A DNA stretch of 64,000 nt from positions 12,786,001 through 12,850,000 of the forward strand of contig WPIO01000006.1 of NCBI GenBank assembly GCA_009760855.2, given 5' to 3'. The notes beneath the pieces were generated by a model, which worked only from the letters and a program-made list of their open reading frames with translations, was not told the DNA's origin and did not search any database. Each line of letters starts with the position of its first letter. Position 1 is the stretch's first letter. Both the position numbers and the translations under genes were made by a program. The stretch is from Cristatella mucedo. Lineage: Eukaryota > Bryozoa > Phylactolaemata > Cristatellidae. Shown in pieces: positions 30,024 to 41,610 of the stretch.

Positions 30024-33000
30024 CTGGCTTAACGTCGACTTTGGGCTTGGCGGAAGCGGGTAGCACACAGAGATACAGTCTGGGTGAGGCATGGTGGCTG
30101 GCTAAAGCGTTGATCGAATGCTCTGCTTCCTTACCGGAGCTGCCCATCAGGTCTTTCGCCTTCAGATTCCTCGCCTTGCTAACGAGCAGCGTCAGCTTGC
30201 CAGCCGTTGAGTTGTAGCAGAGTGAGACGAGCAGCTCTCCCAAGCCGCGCTGTAAACCGACACGACAGAACACTCGGCTTTGTTCGGTTAGACAGTCGTA
30301 AGATACTGAACCTTTAGTGCAGTGGATGCAGTAGGGCGGACGCTGGTGCGAGCCTGATTAAACGTGGCGTCAGACAAAGTGCGCCGCCGTGCCCACGCCC
30401 CAGAACTGACGCTGAGCTGCTAAGATTTTAAGAAATGCCGGCTGCTGCCAGCGCTGAATGTCTGCGTGTGCCGCCCCCAGGGTCGACGGCTGGGGGACGC
30501 GTGCAACCCGCAGCTAATCGATCGCAGTGCAGGGAGAGCACGCAGGAGCAGCCACACACGTGAGCTCACCCTGTTTCCTTTGCACGGAGCCAAATGCGAG
30601 CAGAAGACGCCGGGAGCGTAGAAGTTGACGGAAGCGAAGGGTATATCGACTTCTCCAATGGGGTCATCCTTGCTCAGTCGGTCGAAGTCGAGCACTTGTA
30701 GTACGAGCGATTTGTTGGCCAGTTTAGTGAGGTGAAAACCTGCACGAAGCGAACGCTGCCTGCGAAGAAGCCTGCTGCGCCGGACCCCTAGCCAAACGAT
30801 AAGTTTGTGGCTACTCGGAACTAGAGAGAGCTGACCGAGAAGGCATCGCTTGTAAACACGAGATGCTTCTTGGCAGACTTGGTCATACTAAATACTAGCT
30901 GAGTTTACAGCCTTATGTGTATAGCAGCAGATGAGCCTTTAATGAGTGGATATCACAGCTGCTTGCAGTTGGCAATAAACGATCGCCTACTGCAGGAATC
31001 GAATCCACACCCTCGATCGTGAAGAGCAGCTTGTATCCTGGACTGTCACGGCTGTGTATGAGTACATGCCCACGCCCTTAGCGAAACGTGCCTGTAGTTT
31101 AACAAAATGCAGCCTTCCTCCGCCACAGGGAGAGATCACTTTTAAAACTCGTGCCCCTCGTGTTCAATGGGATTGCTAGATGTGACAGATCGACCCCGAT
31201 CGACTAATATGTTGTCACAATGAGTCGTGCACTCAAGAGGCCGTATGAGCCGTGGCTGTGGTCAGCCAAGTATAGTCGAGCTGTAGTCAGCCAAGTATAA
31301 TGAGAATAATACACTATGCCTGCTACTTGGGGATGTTGCCATCGAACATTTGGTAATGCTTTATATGCAGCACCTGTAAAGTGCCTACAGCGAGATTCAG
31401 TTCTCTGATGGCACTATACAAATATACTATTATTATTATTATACTAAGATACTGACAGAGCGGCCTCCGAGAACTAATTCTCTTTTTCCATGCACTTGCA
31501 CTACGTTGCAAAGGAAGCATGTCAACTGGTTAGTGATAGCATGTACACGTGTCAGCACCCATTAACACATTAAAGACGATTCGCTATGACGAGCAAATGC
31601 AGTTATTGGCTTATGTTTAAAAGTCAAGTGGGAGGTTGGGTTGCCGTGACGTCAGCTTGAAATGACTTCTAGGCTTTAGGAGCGTATGAACTAAAGGCTC
31701 TAAGGTCTTCTAAGGATTTGATGTTGGCTAGAGGCACGCCTAAACGACTTGAATCAGCGATGGTGACTGTGTGGACGATACAATGCCTAGCCTGATAGTG
31801 ATGCAGTTCGGGTAGGTAGGCTACCGGAATGAAAGAACCTAGAAATGAGCCACAAATCCTTAGAAGTCGATGTGCTGCTTGATTGTGAAGGTACGTTCAC
31901 CATTTTGCACCAATCGTTAGTGCCTTTATTCACAGCACTTTATTCACAGTCCTGAATACCTTCGAGAAGTCAGTTACATAAGTCGTTACAGGATGTCAGA
32001 AATGCATGGACCAACTTGGATATGGTGACTTCTCTATGAGTGCCCAATTTTTTGTTACGTTGCCTAGCTGAAAGTAAGGCTTGGCTGCATTGCTGCTGTC
32101 GTTGCCATAGAGATATATCACTTTAGAACGGGTCACCAAGTTTGGGTGCAGATACCACAGGTGTGACGGGGCATTCCCACCAGGGTTCATTTAAGTGCAT
32201 AATGAGGCTTTTTTATGGTAGACATGACAGGTAGTGCCACTTAAAAACGTTGCGGCTTTGAGTCAGCAGATGATCCTCTTTGGGTGCTACACAAAAATTG
32301 TATTACTATTGTTATAACCTCTCGAGGCTAACCACTAATCAGGTACACCTGCTACAGGAGCACACAGATTTTCGGTTGCTCCACTTAAGTCGGCTGCAAT
32401 GATCCTACAGCATAGTTAAAGTGCCTACAGAAAGAGATTTTGAGTTCACTGAGGGCGCTATACGAATGTATTATTATTATTATGATGTTGACAAGTGTAA
32501 AAAGAAAGAAGAAATGTCGGATTCTCCATCAGCCTCATGCATAAAGCGGCAGACGAGCCTTGATTGGTAACATCCAGCTGGCAACAGGCGTTGAAGGATT
32601 CCCTCCTGCAGGACCGACAGTGCCAGAGCGTTGCGACATGTTGCAACATCTCAGCCAGGGAGGGGCCGAGAGCGGCAACTAGTAATTTTCTAAGAAATGT
32701 GAGGTGCGTCTATTTCCTAATCGTGGCAGCTACTGAATGCGGTTTCCTATTGCGAAACCCAGGAGCAGCATTGTGGCTAAGGTGAGAGGTCGCCGTATTC
32801 GGCGATTTCATTGCAGAAAATAGCTGCATGGCAGGGTGCATCCGGCATCCGAGATTGGAAGCTGCTGTTGTTTTAGCAGGGGAAGGGAGTCACACTGGAA
32901 CACGGAGGTGAGGCCGCGGTGCCTGCTTCGGTAGTGGCAGTCTGAAGGAGCTGGAAGTGTGAATTTCAAGGAAATTTCTTTGGCGTAAGCTGAAGCTGGC

Positions 33001-35797
33001 TTTTCAGACAAGCTGCCAAATTAAACAGCAACCGTTGTGAGGCAGAGTCCAGATAAGCCAACTAGCCCTTGATGCTTCTGCATTCAGCCTTGACCTTTGA
33101 ACTCCATTCTGGCTTGAGCAGTCAGCCTGCCGTGGTGTAGTGGTCGTGATTTGCTAGGTTCCTCCACAACTCGGATGCTGGAAAAGTTGTTCGCAGCTCA
33201 CTTCCCTAAAGCACCGCTGTCGGCCGCTTCGGCAGTCAACGCTGCAGGCATCGAAGGCAGCACAGAGCCTGCATTCCAAATGGTAACTGGAGGCAACTGA
33301 GCGCAACTGAAAGCTGCTCTCGCTGGCTCGTGCATGAGCGAACGATTAGAGCAATAGGTCGATTTAACGCAGGCAGTAATCATCCCTGCTGCAGTTGCAC
33401 TGCAGATCAACAGGGTGCTGCTGCTGCCAACTCTTTCACGGGAAATTGCGCATGGCCCGGCCTCCGCCGAAGCGGGCAGCAATCGGCGGCAGCAATCGGC
33501 GGCAGCAGGCACACAAACACACCTTGGCGAAACTCTCGAAACGCCCGACCGGATGCCCGGCGCGAGCGGCTCGAGCAAAGAGAGAGCAGCATTTACCTTC
33601 GAAGTAAAACGTCTCCTTCCAGACGGGGTTCAGCGTTTTGCTTCTGACTTTGGACTCTAGAAAGTACTTCTTGCTCCCCGGCGCGATGATGATCTTCACG
33701 TAGGGATCCGAGCTTCCGTTGGCATCCTTGGGCACTAGATTGCAAGCTTTCACGACTCGAACCTCGAGACTGTGACAGTCGAAGTCGTACTTGATTCCAT
33801 ACACCAGATAGCCCAGGCCCTGATCTTCGCCAGCAGGCTTTGGGTACTCGCTGTCGACATTCTCGAGCCGAAACGTCGGCAGATAAACAGGCCGGAGGAG
33901 CGGGCTTGGCTCCGGGTCCGCCGATTCCTCGGCGTCTGCACCTCTACACGTCACGTCCTGTGTGTGGGGGGGGGGGGCACAACCACCACTACAGTATTGC
34001 GACTGCTTAAAAAGCAGCCACGGCTGCAGGCTGCCGTGTGGTTGCTGCTGCAGCTGCTGCAGGCTGCTGCTGCTGCTTCGCAGCAATAACCGGCTACAGC
34101 TTCCCTTGCTGCCGAGCATAGCTGCAGCGGCAAACAGAACCGCACTCAAAAAGGTAAGAGGCTGCGATGGCTTACGGTTTCGCGCATGGCAATCGCAGTT
34201 GGAAGAAGTATGAGGAGAGTAGAAATGCTCCGCCGGTCCCGCCGAAGATTTGACCAACGGCAGCTGGGGGGGGTGGGGGTCATGGATACATAAATCGGCG
34301 TTCTCCAGTGCCAAAGGTCGATGGCAGCGAGAAGTGAGAGCGGCAAACAGAGGCAAGCCGCTTTACCGGATAAGGCGGCGTGGGCTCTATGAGTTCTGGC
34401 AGACCACCCCCCCCCCCAGCAGCAAAGCTCTGCTTAGCCTGCATTGAGTGAACGGCAGAGCCTGACAAAGCAGTGGGAGGGCTAAGACGAGACAGACAGG
34501 GAGGGAGGAGCTGCGGGCGGTTAATGAGCACCAGTCAGGCCGACGGTGTTTTCATCCAGGTAAAGCCTTCACCGCTGCCGGCCGAGCACAGATTGAAGAG
34601 ACTCCGCACTCTCACCCTCTGCCCGTCCCAGTGGTGACATGCCAGCGCTCCAGTGGTGACATGCCAGTGCGTGTCTTCTTGCAGCACAATTGCCAATAGT
34701 GGCCCAATGAAGGCCGGCTGATAGTTGCACAACAAGTTGCACAGTATCTCTGGACGAATGAGCCTGCACCCTGCCAACCTCCAGCCAGCCAGCCAGCCAG
34801 CCAAAGGTTGCTTCTGAATAGGTAAGCAAACATGCAAACATGATCCTGATTCCCCCCCCCACCACCCACCCCGGCGGCGGCCCCCTTGTAGCCGCAGACG
34901 ACAAGGAAAAGGTTCTGGCTCCCCTGGCTCCTCATCATCCTTGAACTTGGCCAACTGCTGCAGCCACCAGATGCTAGCCAGCTAGCTAGCTAGCTAGCTA
35001 GCAACGGTCACCATGATGTGTATGCATTGAGCAGGTGCAGCCATCGACGATGCATGCGGGATGATGGGCCCGACGACTCCCCCCTCAACCAACTCCCCCC
35101 CCCCCCCCCCCCCCCGCAGGAACTCGTGATGACAGGCTGGCTCTTGGGAATGCTCCTCACCTGTTGAAAGCTCAGCTGCTGCTTGATCTTCGAATGGGGC
35201 GTGTGAGGCGTAGTTACTTCCGGCTGGACGAGCTCGGCCTTGAAACACTTATCGGGGCTGGGCAGCCTAGCCGAAAAAAGATGACATACGACGGTGAGGA
35301 AATCACGACAGACTCAAGGATTATCCAACCTGGGCAGGCGGCAGCAGAGCACACTTTCCTGCATTCCTTCCCGGGTCTAAGCATCGTCCTGGCTGCGTCG
35401 ATGCATTCTCGCCTGCACACACGAGCATCAGCAGCCCATCTGCCAGCCACGCTGCTGCTGCTGCTGCCACTCACTCCTCATTCAGTCCGATTATACTTCG
35501 ACGACACGTGCACGGCTATTTGTGCTATACACACTGCAGGTCTCAGCATTGCACCGCCGTGTCCAAAGTCGCTTGCGAGAAATAAATTCAAGGCAGCGAC
35601 AAGTCATGTGAAACACGGTGCGTGCCTCTCGACTTAGTCTCTGCTTCGATCAGTGAGCTGGGTGGGCTTCAGCTTGAGGCCAGCTACGCCAACTTCTCAA
35701 GTGCATTCTCACACGGTCGGTGAACAGCTGCCGAGAGGAACAAAAAAAGAGAGACTGCGACAGACAGCCAACGACTGGTGGACAGCCATCTGCACAT

Positions 35798-35866
<69 letters not shown>

Positions 35867-35907
35867 AAGAGGACAGATAGAGAGGGAGAGAGAAAGAGAG
35901 CAAGAGG

Positions 35908-35950
<43 letters not shown>

Positions 35951-38036
35951 GAGAGAAAGCAACAGAGATGGGGAGGGAGAGAGAGAGACCCAGTGACAGA
36001 CAGGGTACTGAGAGACATACACAGGCTGAGAGAGGAAAGCAGAGACAGACCGATAGAGACATAAAGAGACAGCAATAAAAGGCAAGAGAGACAAGAGGCA
36101 GAGGGCTGGCCATACGGCAGACGGAGCATGAGTGAGGCAGATAGCAACGGAACTAGCTGATGACACTCAAAAGCAGAGCAGGAACGTTTGACCATGACGA
36201 GCTCGAGGTCTGACAGACCTGAGCACATTCCAACATGAGTTGTCCCGCAGCTAGAACCAATCATACGCACTGAATTAAAGACGTGTAAGGCGCTCACACT
36301 GCACGGCCAATGTCGTGGGCTCGAGTCGTGCAGCGGGCAATGAAAGATTGCCAGCTGCAAGCAGAAGTGATAGCGCCAGCGCCGTGGCCCTCCTGCTCTG
36401 CTAAATAAAGGAGGCTGCTGAATCGTCTGACTTTACTGCTCGAACGCATTACCTCGTTACAATCAGCAGCAGCAGCAGCAAATGGCACTGTGCAGGCGAT
36501 TGCAGAGCTGTTGCAGGCTGCAATTCTAGGCAGCCCGCTCAGCCTGCCGTCGTCTACTGCTGGCTGCCCTCTCATCTGCATACATGCACACCTGCTCATG
36601 TGGACACCTGCTCATGTGGACACCTGCTCATGTGGACACCTGCTCATGTGGACACCTGCTCATGTGCACACCTGCTCATGTGCACACCTGCTCATGTGCA
36701 CACCTGCTCATGTGCACACCTGCTCATGTGCACACCTGCTGCTGCAGTACCAGCCAGCCTATGCTCTACTGCTGCTAAGCCTTCGCTCACCACTTCGCTG
36801 GCTGCATCCACTCTTCCGTTAGACTGCACCTTGACGAGGAGCCTGATGTCACAAAAGCTGAGAGGGACACCGTGTGGGCAAGATCGCCTCGGCAACGTCG
36901 GTGCTATTTATCTAGTGAGAATGGCAGCGTTTTCCCTCGAAAGGAAGTGTGTGTACACGAGTGACTGCACCTGCATTAGCTATTGCTAGTCTTTGCCGTA
37001 AGCTTGCCGTCCTCACCACGCACACAGGGCACGGCGACACATGTCGGCGATTTCAAGCAAGCCGCTGGGACTGAATGCTGACTGCCACTTTGTCAGTCTG
37101 AAGGTGACCGCCACGTAACGCTCCACCAAATGCAACCAAACAGTAAATGCAAGTTCCCATTGTCTGGCTCGGGTGAGTGAAACGCACAGGCGAAACACGT
37201 ACAGGAATGCCAGATATCCGGCTTTTCGTATAACGCCCGTGCACAAGAGCTGTTGAATCGCCAGCTATGACGCGTTTCGACGGCAGCAAGCAGCGGTACA
37301 GGGCAACTGCCCAGGCCCTCCTGTTCGGTCGGCAGGAAGTGTGCTACGCACTTCCGGGGCAGTCGGCTGCAAGAATCGCGAGTTAGCAAACTGCAGCGAG
37401 GACGACCAGTCTAGCAGCACCAGCAGCAGCACCAGCAGCAGTTTATCGTCTGAGGCAAACGCTCTGACGTCGCCACTTCGGCCGCCGCAGCCGGTCGCTC
37501 AAGAGGCAGCCGCTGCCGGTCGCTTGGCCGCTAGCCGGTTGCCGGCTGCCAGCGAAGCTTCGAGCGAACGAGCGACGATCCCGGTCGCCTTCCGCCGCCC
37601 GGCCCCGACGAGCGTCCGCCCGAACTCACGAGCGACGACTCACCCGAAGAGCGCCCGCCGCCGCCCCCCCCCCCCTCGCCCCAGCGGACGCGGCCGACGC
37701 CGAGCAGCGGGACTGGCGCGTCTGGCGGCGCCGAAGGCGACGGCGAAGCGACGGCGAAGCGACGCAGCTCGCGGGGCAGCGGGCGGGCGGGCGGACCGAG
37801 TCACGAGCCACTCACGCGAGCATGGACCAGGCGGGCCTCGTCTCGTGCCGCCGCTCGGGCTCGCCGCCGCCGCGGGCGGCGGCGACGGTCGGTATGCGAG
37901 CGTAGGTGAGCGATTCGCGGCCCTTGCGCCGCTGAGCCAGGCACCAGCGAGCGAGGCACGCCAGCCCCGCGGTCGCCACGGCTGCGCCCACGGAGCAGCC
38001 GACGGCGATTGTGATCAGGTCGTCGGCGGTTGCCAT
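29560..38036 (-). CDS. SYT7: Synaptotagmin-7-like protein, complete, N-terminal TM plus tandem C2 domains
   Basis: Synaptotagmins are calcium sensors that couple Ca2+ to SNARE-driven membrane fusion. Exons: 38036-37816, 35266-35161, 33957-33597, 30739-30570, 30249-30135, 29882-29560. Phases match at all five junctions and give 431 aa (human SYT7 about 403). Exon 1 encodes a short lumenal end, one membrane helix (about residues 6-30) and a Cys/basic stop-transfer CLARWCLAQRRKGR. Exon 2 is a short linker. Exons 3-4 form C2A, with acidic loops KDANGSSDPYVK and LDFDRLSKDD. Exons 5-6 form C2B, with KDLMGSSDPYVKVW and MDYDKWSQND. All five Ca2+-binding acidic positions appear present in C2A and at least four in C2B. 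SYT7 assignment rests on FYFEGFHLTKL, RGLGELLVSLCYN and NLKAKD. The C2B end reads W-M-V-L instead of the usual W-H-x-L. Another synaptotagmin subtype is possible. The gene is convergent with MRPS9, 829 bp stop to stop. Confidence 0.88.
29952..30022. repeat. (CT)n microsatellite
   Basis: Lies between the last two synaptotagmin exons; it reads (GA)n in that transcript, the reverse of the other intronic GA/CT tracts. Confidence 0.95.
30893..31045 (-). mobile_element. SINE-B copy
   Basis: Decayed tail (AGCTGAGTTTACAGCCTTAT), body and B-box complement (GGAATCGAATCCACACCC), in the large synaptotagmin intron. Confidence 0.65.
31370..32170. mobile_element. LINE 3' fragments, both orientations
   Basis: A plus-oriented LINE tail with an (ATT)n end occupies 31370-31440. 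It abuts a minus-oriented LINE 3' region at about 31440-32170, whose minus-strand translation includes AAKPYFQLGNV. A third plus-oriented tail lies at 32420-32480. They fill the synaptotagmin intron 30740-33596. Confidence 0.55.
34979..35002. repeat. (CTAG)n short tandem repeat
   Basis: Six CTAG units in tandem in the intron between synaptotagmin exons 2 and 3. Confidence 0.9.
35161..35266 (-). CDS. SYT7: Synaptotagmin exon 2: juxtamembrane linker
   Basis: A 106-nt exon bounded by a pyrimidine-rich acceptor (TTTTTTCGGCTAG) and a CAG|GTGAGG donor. It encodes LPSPDKCFKAELVQPE followed by a Thr/Pro/His- and Lys/Gln-rich stretch. The incoming phase matches exon 1 and the outgoing phase 0 matches the C2A exon starting at 33957. 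It has no recognisable domain. The linker of synaptotagmin-7 is known to be alternatively spliced, so this could be one of several linker exons. Confidence 0.7.
35802..35947. repeat. (GA)n compound microsatellite
   Basis: Two GA tracts joined by a duplicated segment containing AGCAAGAGGACAGATAGAGA. It lies in synaptotagmin intron 1 and reads (CU)n in the transcript. It yields long artefactual open frames. Confidence 0.95.
36280..36420 (+). mobile_element. SINE-B copy, decayed
   Basis: TGTAAGGCGCTCACACTGCA and GTCGTGGGCTCGAGTCG are tRNA-like; the end GGAGGCTGCTGAATCGTCTG matches the family tail. Confidence 0.5.
36591..36740. repeat. 16-bp minisatellite, nine units in two variants
   Basis: The unit CCTGCTCATGTGGACA occurs four times, followed by five units with one changed base (CCTGCTCATGTGCACA) and a partial unit. 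It lies in synaptotagmin intron 1. Because 16 is not a multiple of three, all frames stay open and look coding (CSCGHLLMWTPAHV), which is an artefact. Confidence 0.95.
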
Positions 38037-38450
38037 GTTTCACGCGAGCGGCGGCTGCAATCGGTGGCGCCGGGCGCGCGGGACAGCGTCGTCGTCGCCG
38101 CCGTCGGACGCCGACCGCGTCGCACGCCCGAATGGCTGCGGCGGGCGGGCGGGCGGCCCGCTCTCCTCCGCGCGCCGCCGCCGCCGTCGAGACGGTAATT
38201 GATGACCGCTCACTTCCGAGGCGCGGTCGCCGCCGGCCCGCGCAGGAAAGCTAAAGCGTACGCTCGCGACTCCCGGCTAAGCGCCGCAGGCGGCGTCTGC
38301 AATGTTTGCCGCACCCGCGGCCGCCGCCGAGCCGAGCTGCGGGCGGCGTTATCTCTATACCGCTCGGCTGAGTCCACGAACCTCGCGGCAACTGGAGAGT
38401 CCTCGCGGGAGTAAATAGCGCTCGCGGGGCGGGGCGGCTGCGTCACGGCG
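37400..38450. promoter_or_regulatory. CpG-rich block around synaptotagmin exon 1
   Basis: About 1 kb of very GC-rich DNA dense in CG dinucleotides, unlike the AT-leaning flanks. It covers exon 1 and the start of intron 1 of the synaptotagmin gene. Long open frames on both strands here (for example 285 codons on plus at 37341-38198) are composition artefacts. A CpG-island-like promoter is the natural reading; methylation status is unknown. Confidence 0.6.
37816..38036 (-). CDS. SYT7: Synaptotagmin exon 1: membrane anchor
   Basis: The exon opens with ATG (MATADDL) and runs through a hydrophobic helix of about 24 residues, then Cys and Arg/Lys residues typical of a palmitoylated stop-transfer segment. 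It ends at a strong donor (GC|GTGAGT) after 73 codons plus two bases. The acceptor of the exon starting at 35266 supplies the missing base (G) and keeps the frame open. This phase match is the main evidence that the exon belongs to the downstream C2 exons, because N-terminal synaptotagmin sequences are poorly conserved. Confidence 0.78.
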
Positions 38451-38626
38451 ACGTAAGCATTGCAGCAAATTACCGGCTCGGGTGCGTCCATAAAAAGATA
38501 GCCCATGCTGACGACTCTCAATAGGCGGCTTTTCTCTAGCGATGCTTTGGATATTGTATCGGATGATGGTAAAATGGTCACTGCGTTGGCCGTTGGTCTC
38601 GACCTCGTCATGAATCCGGAAGGGGG

Positions 38627-38634
38627 TATTTATA
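38627..38634 (-). promoter_or_regulatory. TATA box (TATAAATA), candidate synaptotagmin promoter
   Basis: The minus strand reads CTATAAATACCCCC, a near-consensus TATA box, about 590 bp upstream of the synaptotagmin start codon. Transcription would begin near 38,600. The stretch down to 38,036 would then be 5' UTR, and it contains upstream ATGs (for example at 38611 and 38506), so either the UTR is spliced or initiation is elsewhere in the CpG-rich block. Confidence 0.4.
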
Positions 38635-38749
38635 GCCCCAGTAATATCCCAACTCCGTTTGACCCGGCGTCATACCTGGGGCCTGGAAGGGTTTTGTATG
38701 GAACATTTTTCTATAGGAGAATCGTTCATCTTTGATAAGTCTTGATCCT

Positions 38750-38779
38750 TACTCTCCCCCTCTCTCTTCTCTCTCTCCT

Positions 38780-38841
<62 letters not shown>

Positions 38842-38935
38842 CGCCCACTCTCTCTCGCACTCTCTCGCTCGCTCGCAATCTTTCTCTTTCTCTCTTTCCC
38901 CTCTCTTTCTCTCTCTTCCCCCTCTCTCGCTCGCG
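38750..38935. repeat. (CT)n-rich compound microsatellite
   Basis: CT repeat with CTCG and CTTT variants, upstream of the candidate synaptotagmin promoter. Confidence 0.95.
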
Positions 38936-38939
38936 CTTT

Positions 38940-41480
38940 GGCAACGGGCGTGTGGGGGATCGGGCATCCCTTATTCTGAGGCAATGTTACAAACGGGGGG
39001 GGGGTGCGGGCCCAAAACACACCGCTCATAACGGTAGTATACCGCCAAGACACGCAGTTATGCAGACAGTGGCGGAACGTGGAAGTGAGGAAGAGTGCCC
39101 ATACCTCAACGCAGCAAGTCCACATCCATAACTTTGACGAGTATGTGACAGAAGCTGAGGGTTACAGGTTACAGGTCACGATGTCGCGCCCACCACTCCG
39201 TGACCTCGAGCTTGAATCAGCTTAACTGCTGCCAGCGAAAACTCTCCGAAAGCACAATGAACTGCCTGTTGTATGGCGTCGGCTTGTATGCGGCCTCGGA
39301 CATTTATTATCGCAAATTTAGGTCCTAGCCTTTACAATTCAGAAACCGCAAATAGTGAATATCAGTTACAATCCGGCCAATTGTTTATAGCTCGCTGCCC
39401 TCACATCACCCTCGGTTCCCCCAGCCCCTTGGCTAGGCGGTTTGATCGATGTTGTCCTGATGTGCCGAGAGACCTCTGCCTCCCAGGTCATATGTCCAGC
39501 CGTGTCTCTGTAGCTGACCGATGACTCGATGCGCTCCGACTGATTGCCAATCTAAACACCGGTTGCAACAGTCCCCGGTAGCGCTTGAGGCAGTCTGCCG
39601 CGCTGCATCGATCAATCATCTGGTGACTGTAATCAATGCTAACCGTAGTTTGTATCTGGCATTGACTCTAACTGAGTCTCGAGGCAATGCTATGGGACAT
39701 TGGGACATGTCGCCTTCGGGCAAGTGGCCGGGCATGTCGCGATCCGAAAGCAGCTTTGCCAAGAGGCTCATGCCTGCAGATCGGTGGAGACCAGCTGTTG
39801 AAGGCGTTTGTCGCATTCGACTCAATCAAGTGTCCAAACCTCGCCCTGCGGTGCGATAACTGCAGAGGTCGCTTCTCATAAAAATATAAATCTATTTCAT
39901 ACGTATCAATGCGCCTAGTCGTTGTGACTCTTCGCAGTTATAGACGGCGAAACGTGTGCGTACTACATAGTTCTGAGCGAGCCTCAATTTAATGAGGAAT
40001 CTTGAAAACCCAGTATTCACTTTCCCTTTGTAAGGGCGGCCGCCTGTGTCGCCCTGCAGGTGCGGGGTTTTCGCCGTTCAGCTTGAGATCCACAAAATTG
40101 CAAGTTGTTTTCAAATTTGTCTTTTGCTTCTCTGCGAAGCAGATCATTACCACAGTTTTGAATGCTTATGAAAACTGCTTTAATTGCTCACATTGAAAAT
40201 CTCCCTTTCATTTATACGCTTTTTAGATATTGACGCAAGTTCTTTGTCGGATATCAGAGGAAATATGTTGCGAATGCCCTCTGTTTCGATAGTTGTCACT
40301 GAACAATCAACAATAGTTGAGAGATTTAGTTGTAACTAAAACATTGTATGCTCTGAGTCATCTTTCAGACGGGGTATATTTCGGGCCTGGAGGGATACAG
40401 CTTAGCCTAGCCTATTTTACACCCCGGTTATAAACCTCGGGGTATGAAGTGGCCTAGGCCGTTTTAACCCCGGGTTTAACTCTGGCCTGTAACACCAGTT
40501 GTACAATAGTATCTAGGCGAAGCCATGTAATAAGCAGCTAGTTGGTGCCCTAGCAAGTGAGCTGAGTTGTGCTCCAGGCTGAAAGCATAACAGAGTAGCT
40601 GTATGCTAAAGCTAGTATTGGAGCATGCAACCATCCGCTGCTGTCGAATAGACAGCAGCGCTGAAACGCACTGCTGAGACGAGAGCTGCGTTGTCAGCCT
40701 TATTCTGTCCGTACGCGGAGGCCGCTACACCCCAACAATGCAACAATACAATAAAAAAACAAAGTAAAACAAAACAATACAATAACAAAACATGCAACAA
40801 TAGGAGCGCCAGCAAGCTGAGGCAACGTGTCGCCAAGCGCGAGTCGCACGTGCCACTAATGAGCCGCATCTTAACTAAAGTTTCGAGTCAACGCAAAGCC
40901 TCTATTGACCTTTGAACTAGAGGAGGGACACCGTTGGAGAGTTCCACTTGGTGTGCTCCAGGATAAATTCGATAATGCCGCGCCGCTTAATTCGAAGGGC
41001 CTGCATTTACCAATTGACGAATAGCGGCCTTCTGGCGGCGGTGCTGTACGTGCGAACTGGATTCCTGTGCCTGGCACATCTGCACCAGCCGAGATGGCGG
41101 CAGGCCTATCTGTTTTAGCCGGAACGCCGACTAGGGGCAGCCTCTTTCTTTTATGTTGAACTCGATCTTTCCGATGCGCAAAGACATTTGTCAGCTCATG
41201 AGGTTGTCTTGTACTGTTAACCGTATATGACTGGCATGAAATAGATCCCCTTATTATGTTTCAAGCTGGCATTGAAAGGGCCCTTTAGTTTGCAGATCCC
41301 CACCATAGTGAATCATAGCAGCAGTCGGCACTAGGCTCCTACGTCATTGTATTCGAATCTACGTGCCTTCGTCATGAACACCACATTAGCAGCAAGCAAG
41401 TTTATTTCCTAAGTTAGTGACTTATCCGTATCCTAGCAACTGCACTTCTCCGAGTTCGGCAACAAATCCGGCTCCTCATA
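38940..41480. other. Intergenic stretch with no recognisable gene
   Basis: I see no conserved protein or complete mobile element here. Minor features are a G run at 38995-39004 and a C/G-flanked imperfect palindrome at about 40420-40480 (ACCCCGG...CCTCGGGGT and AACCCCGGGTT). Frames up to about 110 codons have no recognisable similarity. Confidence 0.5.
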
Positions 41481-41489
41481 TCGTAAATA

Positions 41490-41610
41490 TAAATAAATAT
41501 AACTCATTTGTATAGCAGCCCAAAAGAAAAGCTTAATCTCTATTCAGGCGCTTCACATATGCCTCGGGGCTCGAGCTCAAGACCTCAGCCAGAACTTGAT
41601 CGGACATCTA
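41490..41610 (-). mobile_element. Truncated SINE-A copy
   Basis: Tail and B-box complement (GCCTCGGGGCTCGAGCTCAA) are present, and the A-box half is lost after about 41610. A LINE-type tail on minus lies nearby at 41870-41945. Confidence 0.65.

Noticed and set aside
34850-34950. Possible extra synaptotagmin linker exon encoding LAKFKDDEEPGEPEPFPC
   Set aside because: The acceptor is good and the composition plausible, but no donor gives the phase 0 needed to join the C2A exon.
36584-36822. Cys/His-rich frame resembling zinc-binding repeats
   Set aside because: It is the 16-bp minisatellite read in three frames; Cys and His spacing follows the repeat unit.
37341-38198. 285-codon plus-strand frame
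   Set aside because: Composition artefact of the CpG-rich block; it overlaps synaptotagmin exon 1 in antisense and shows no conserved motif.
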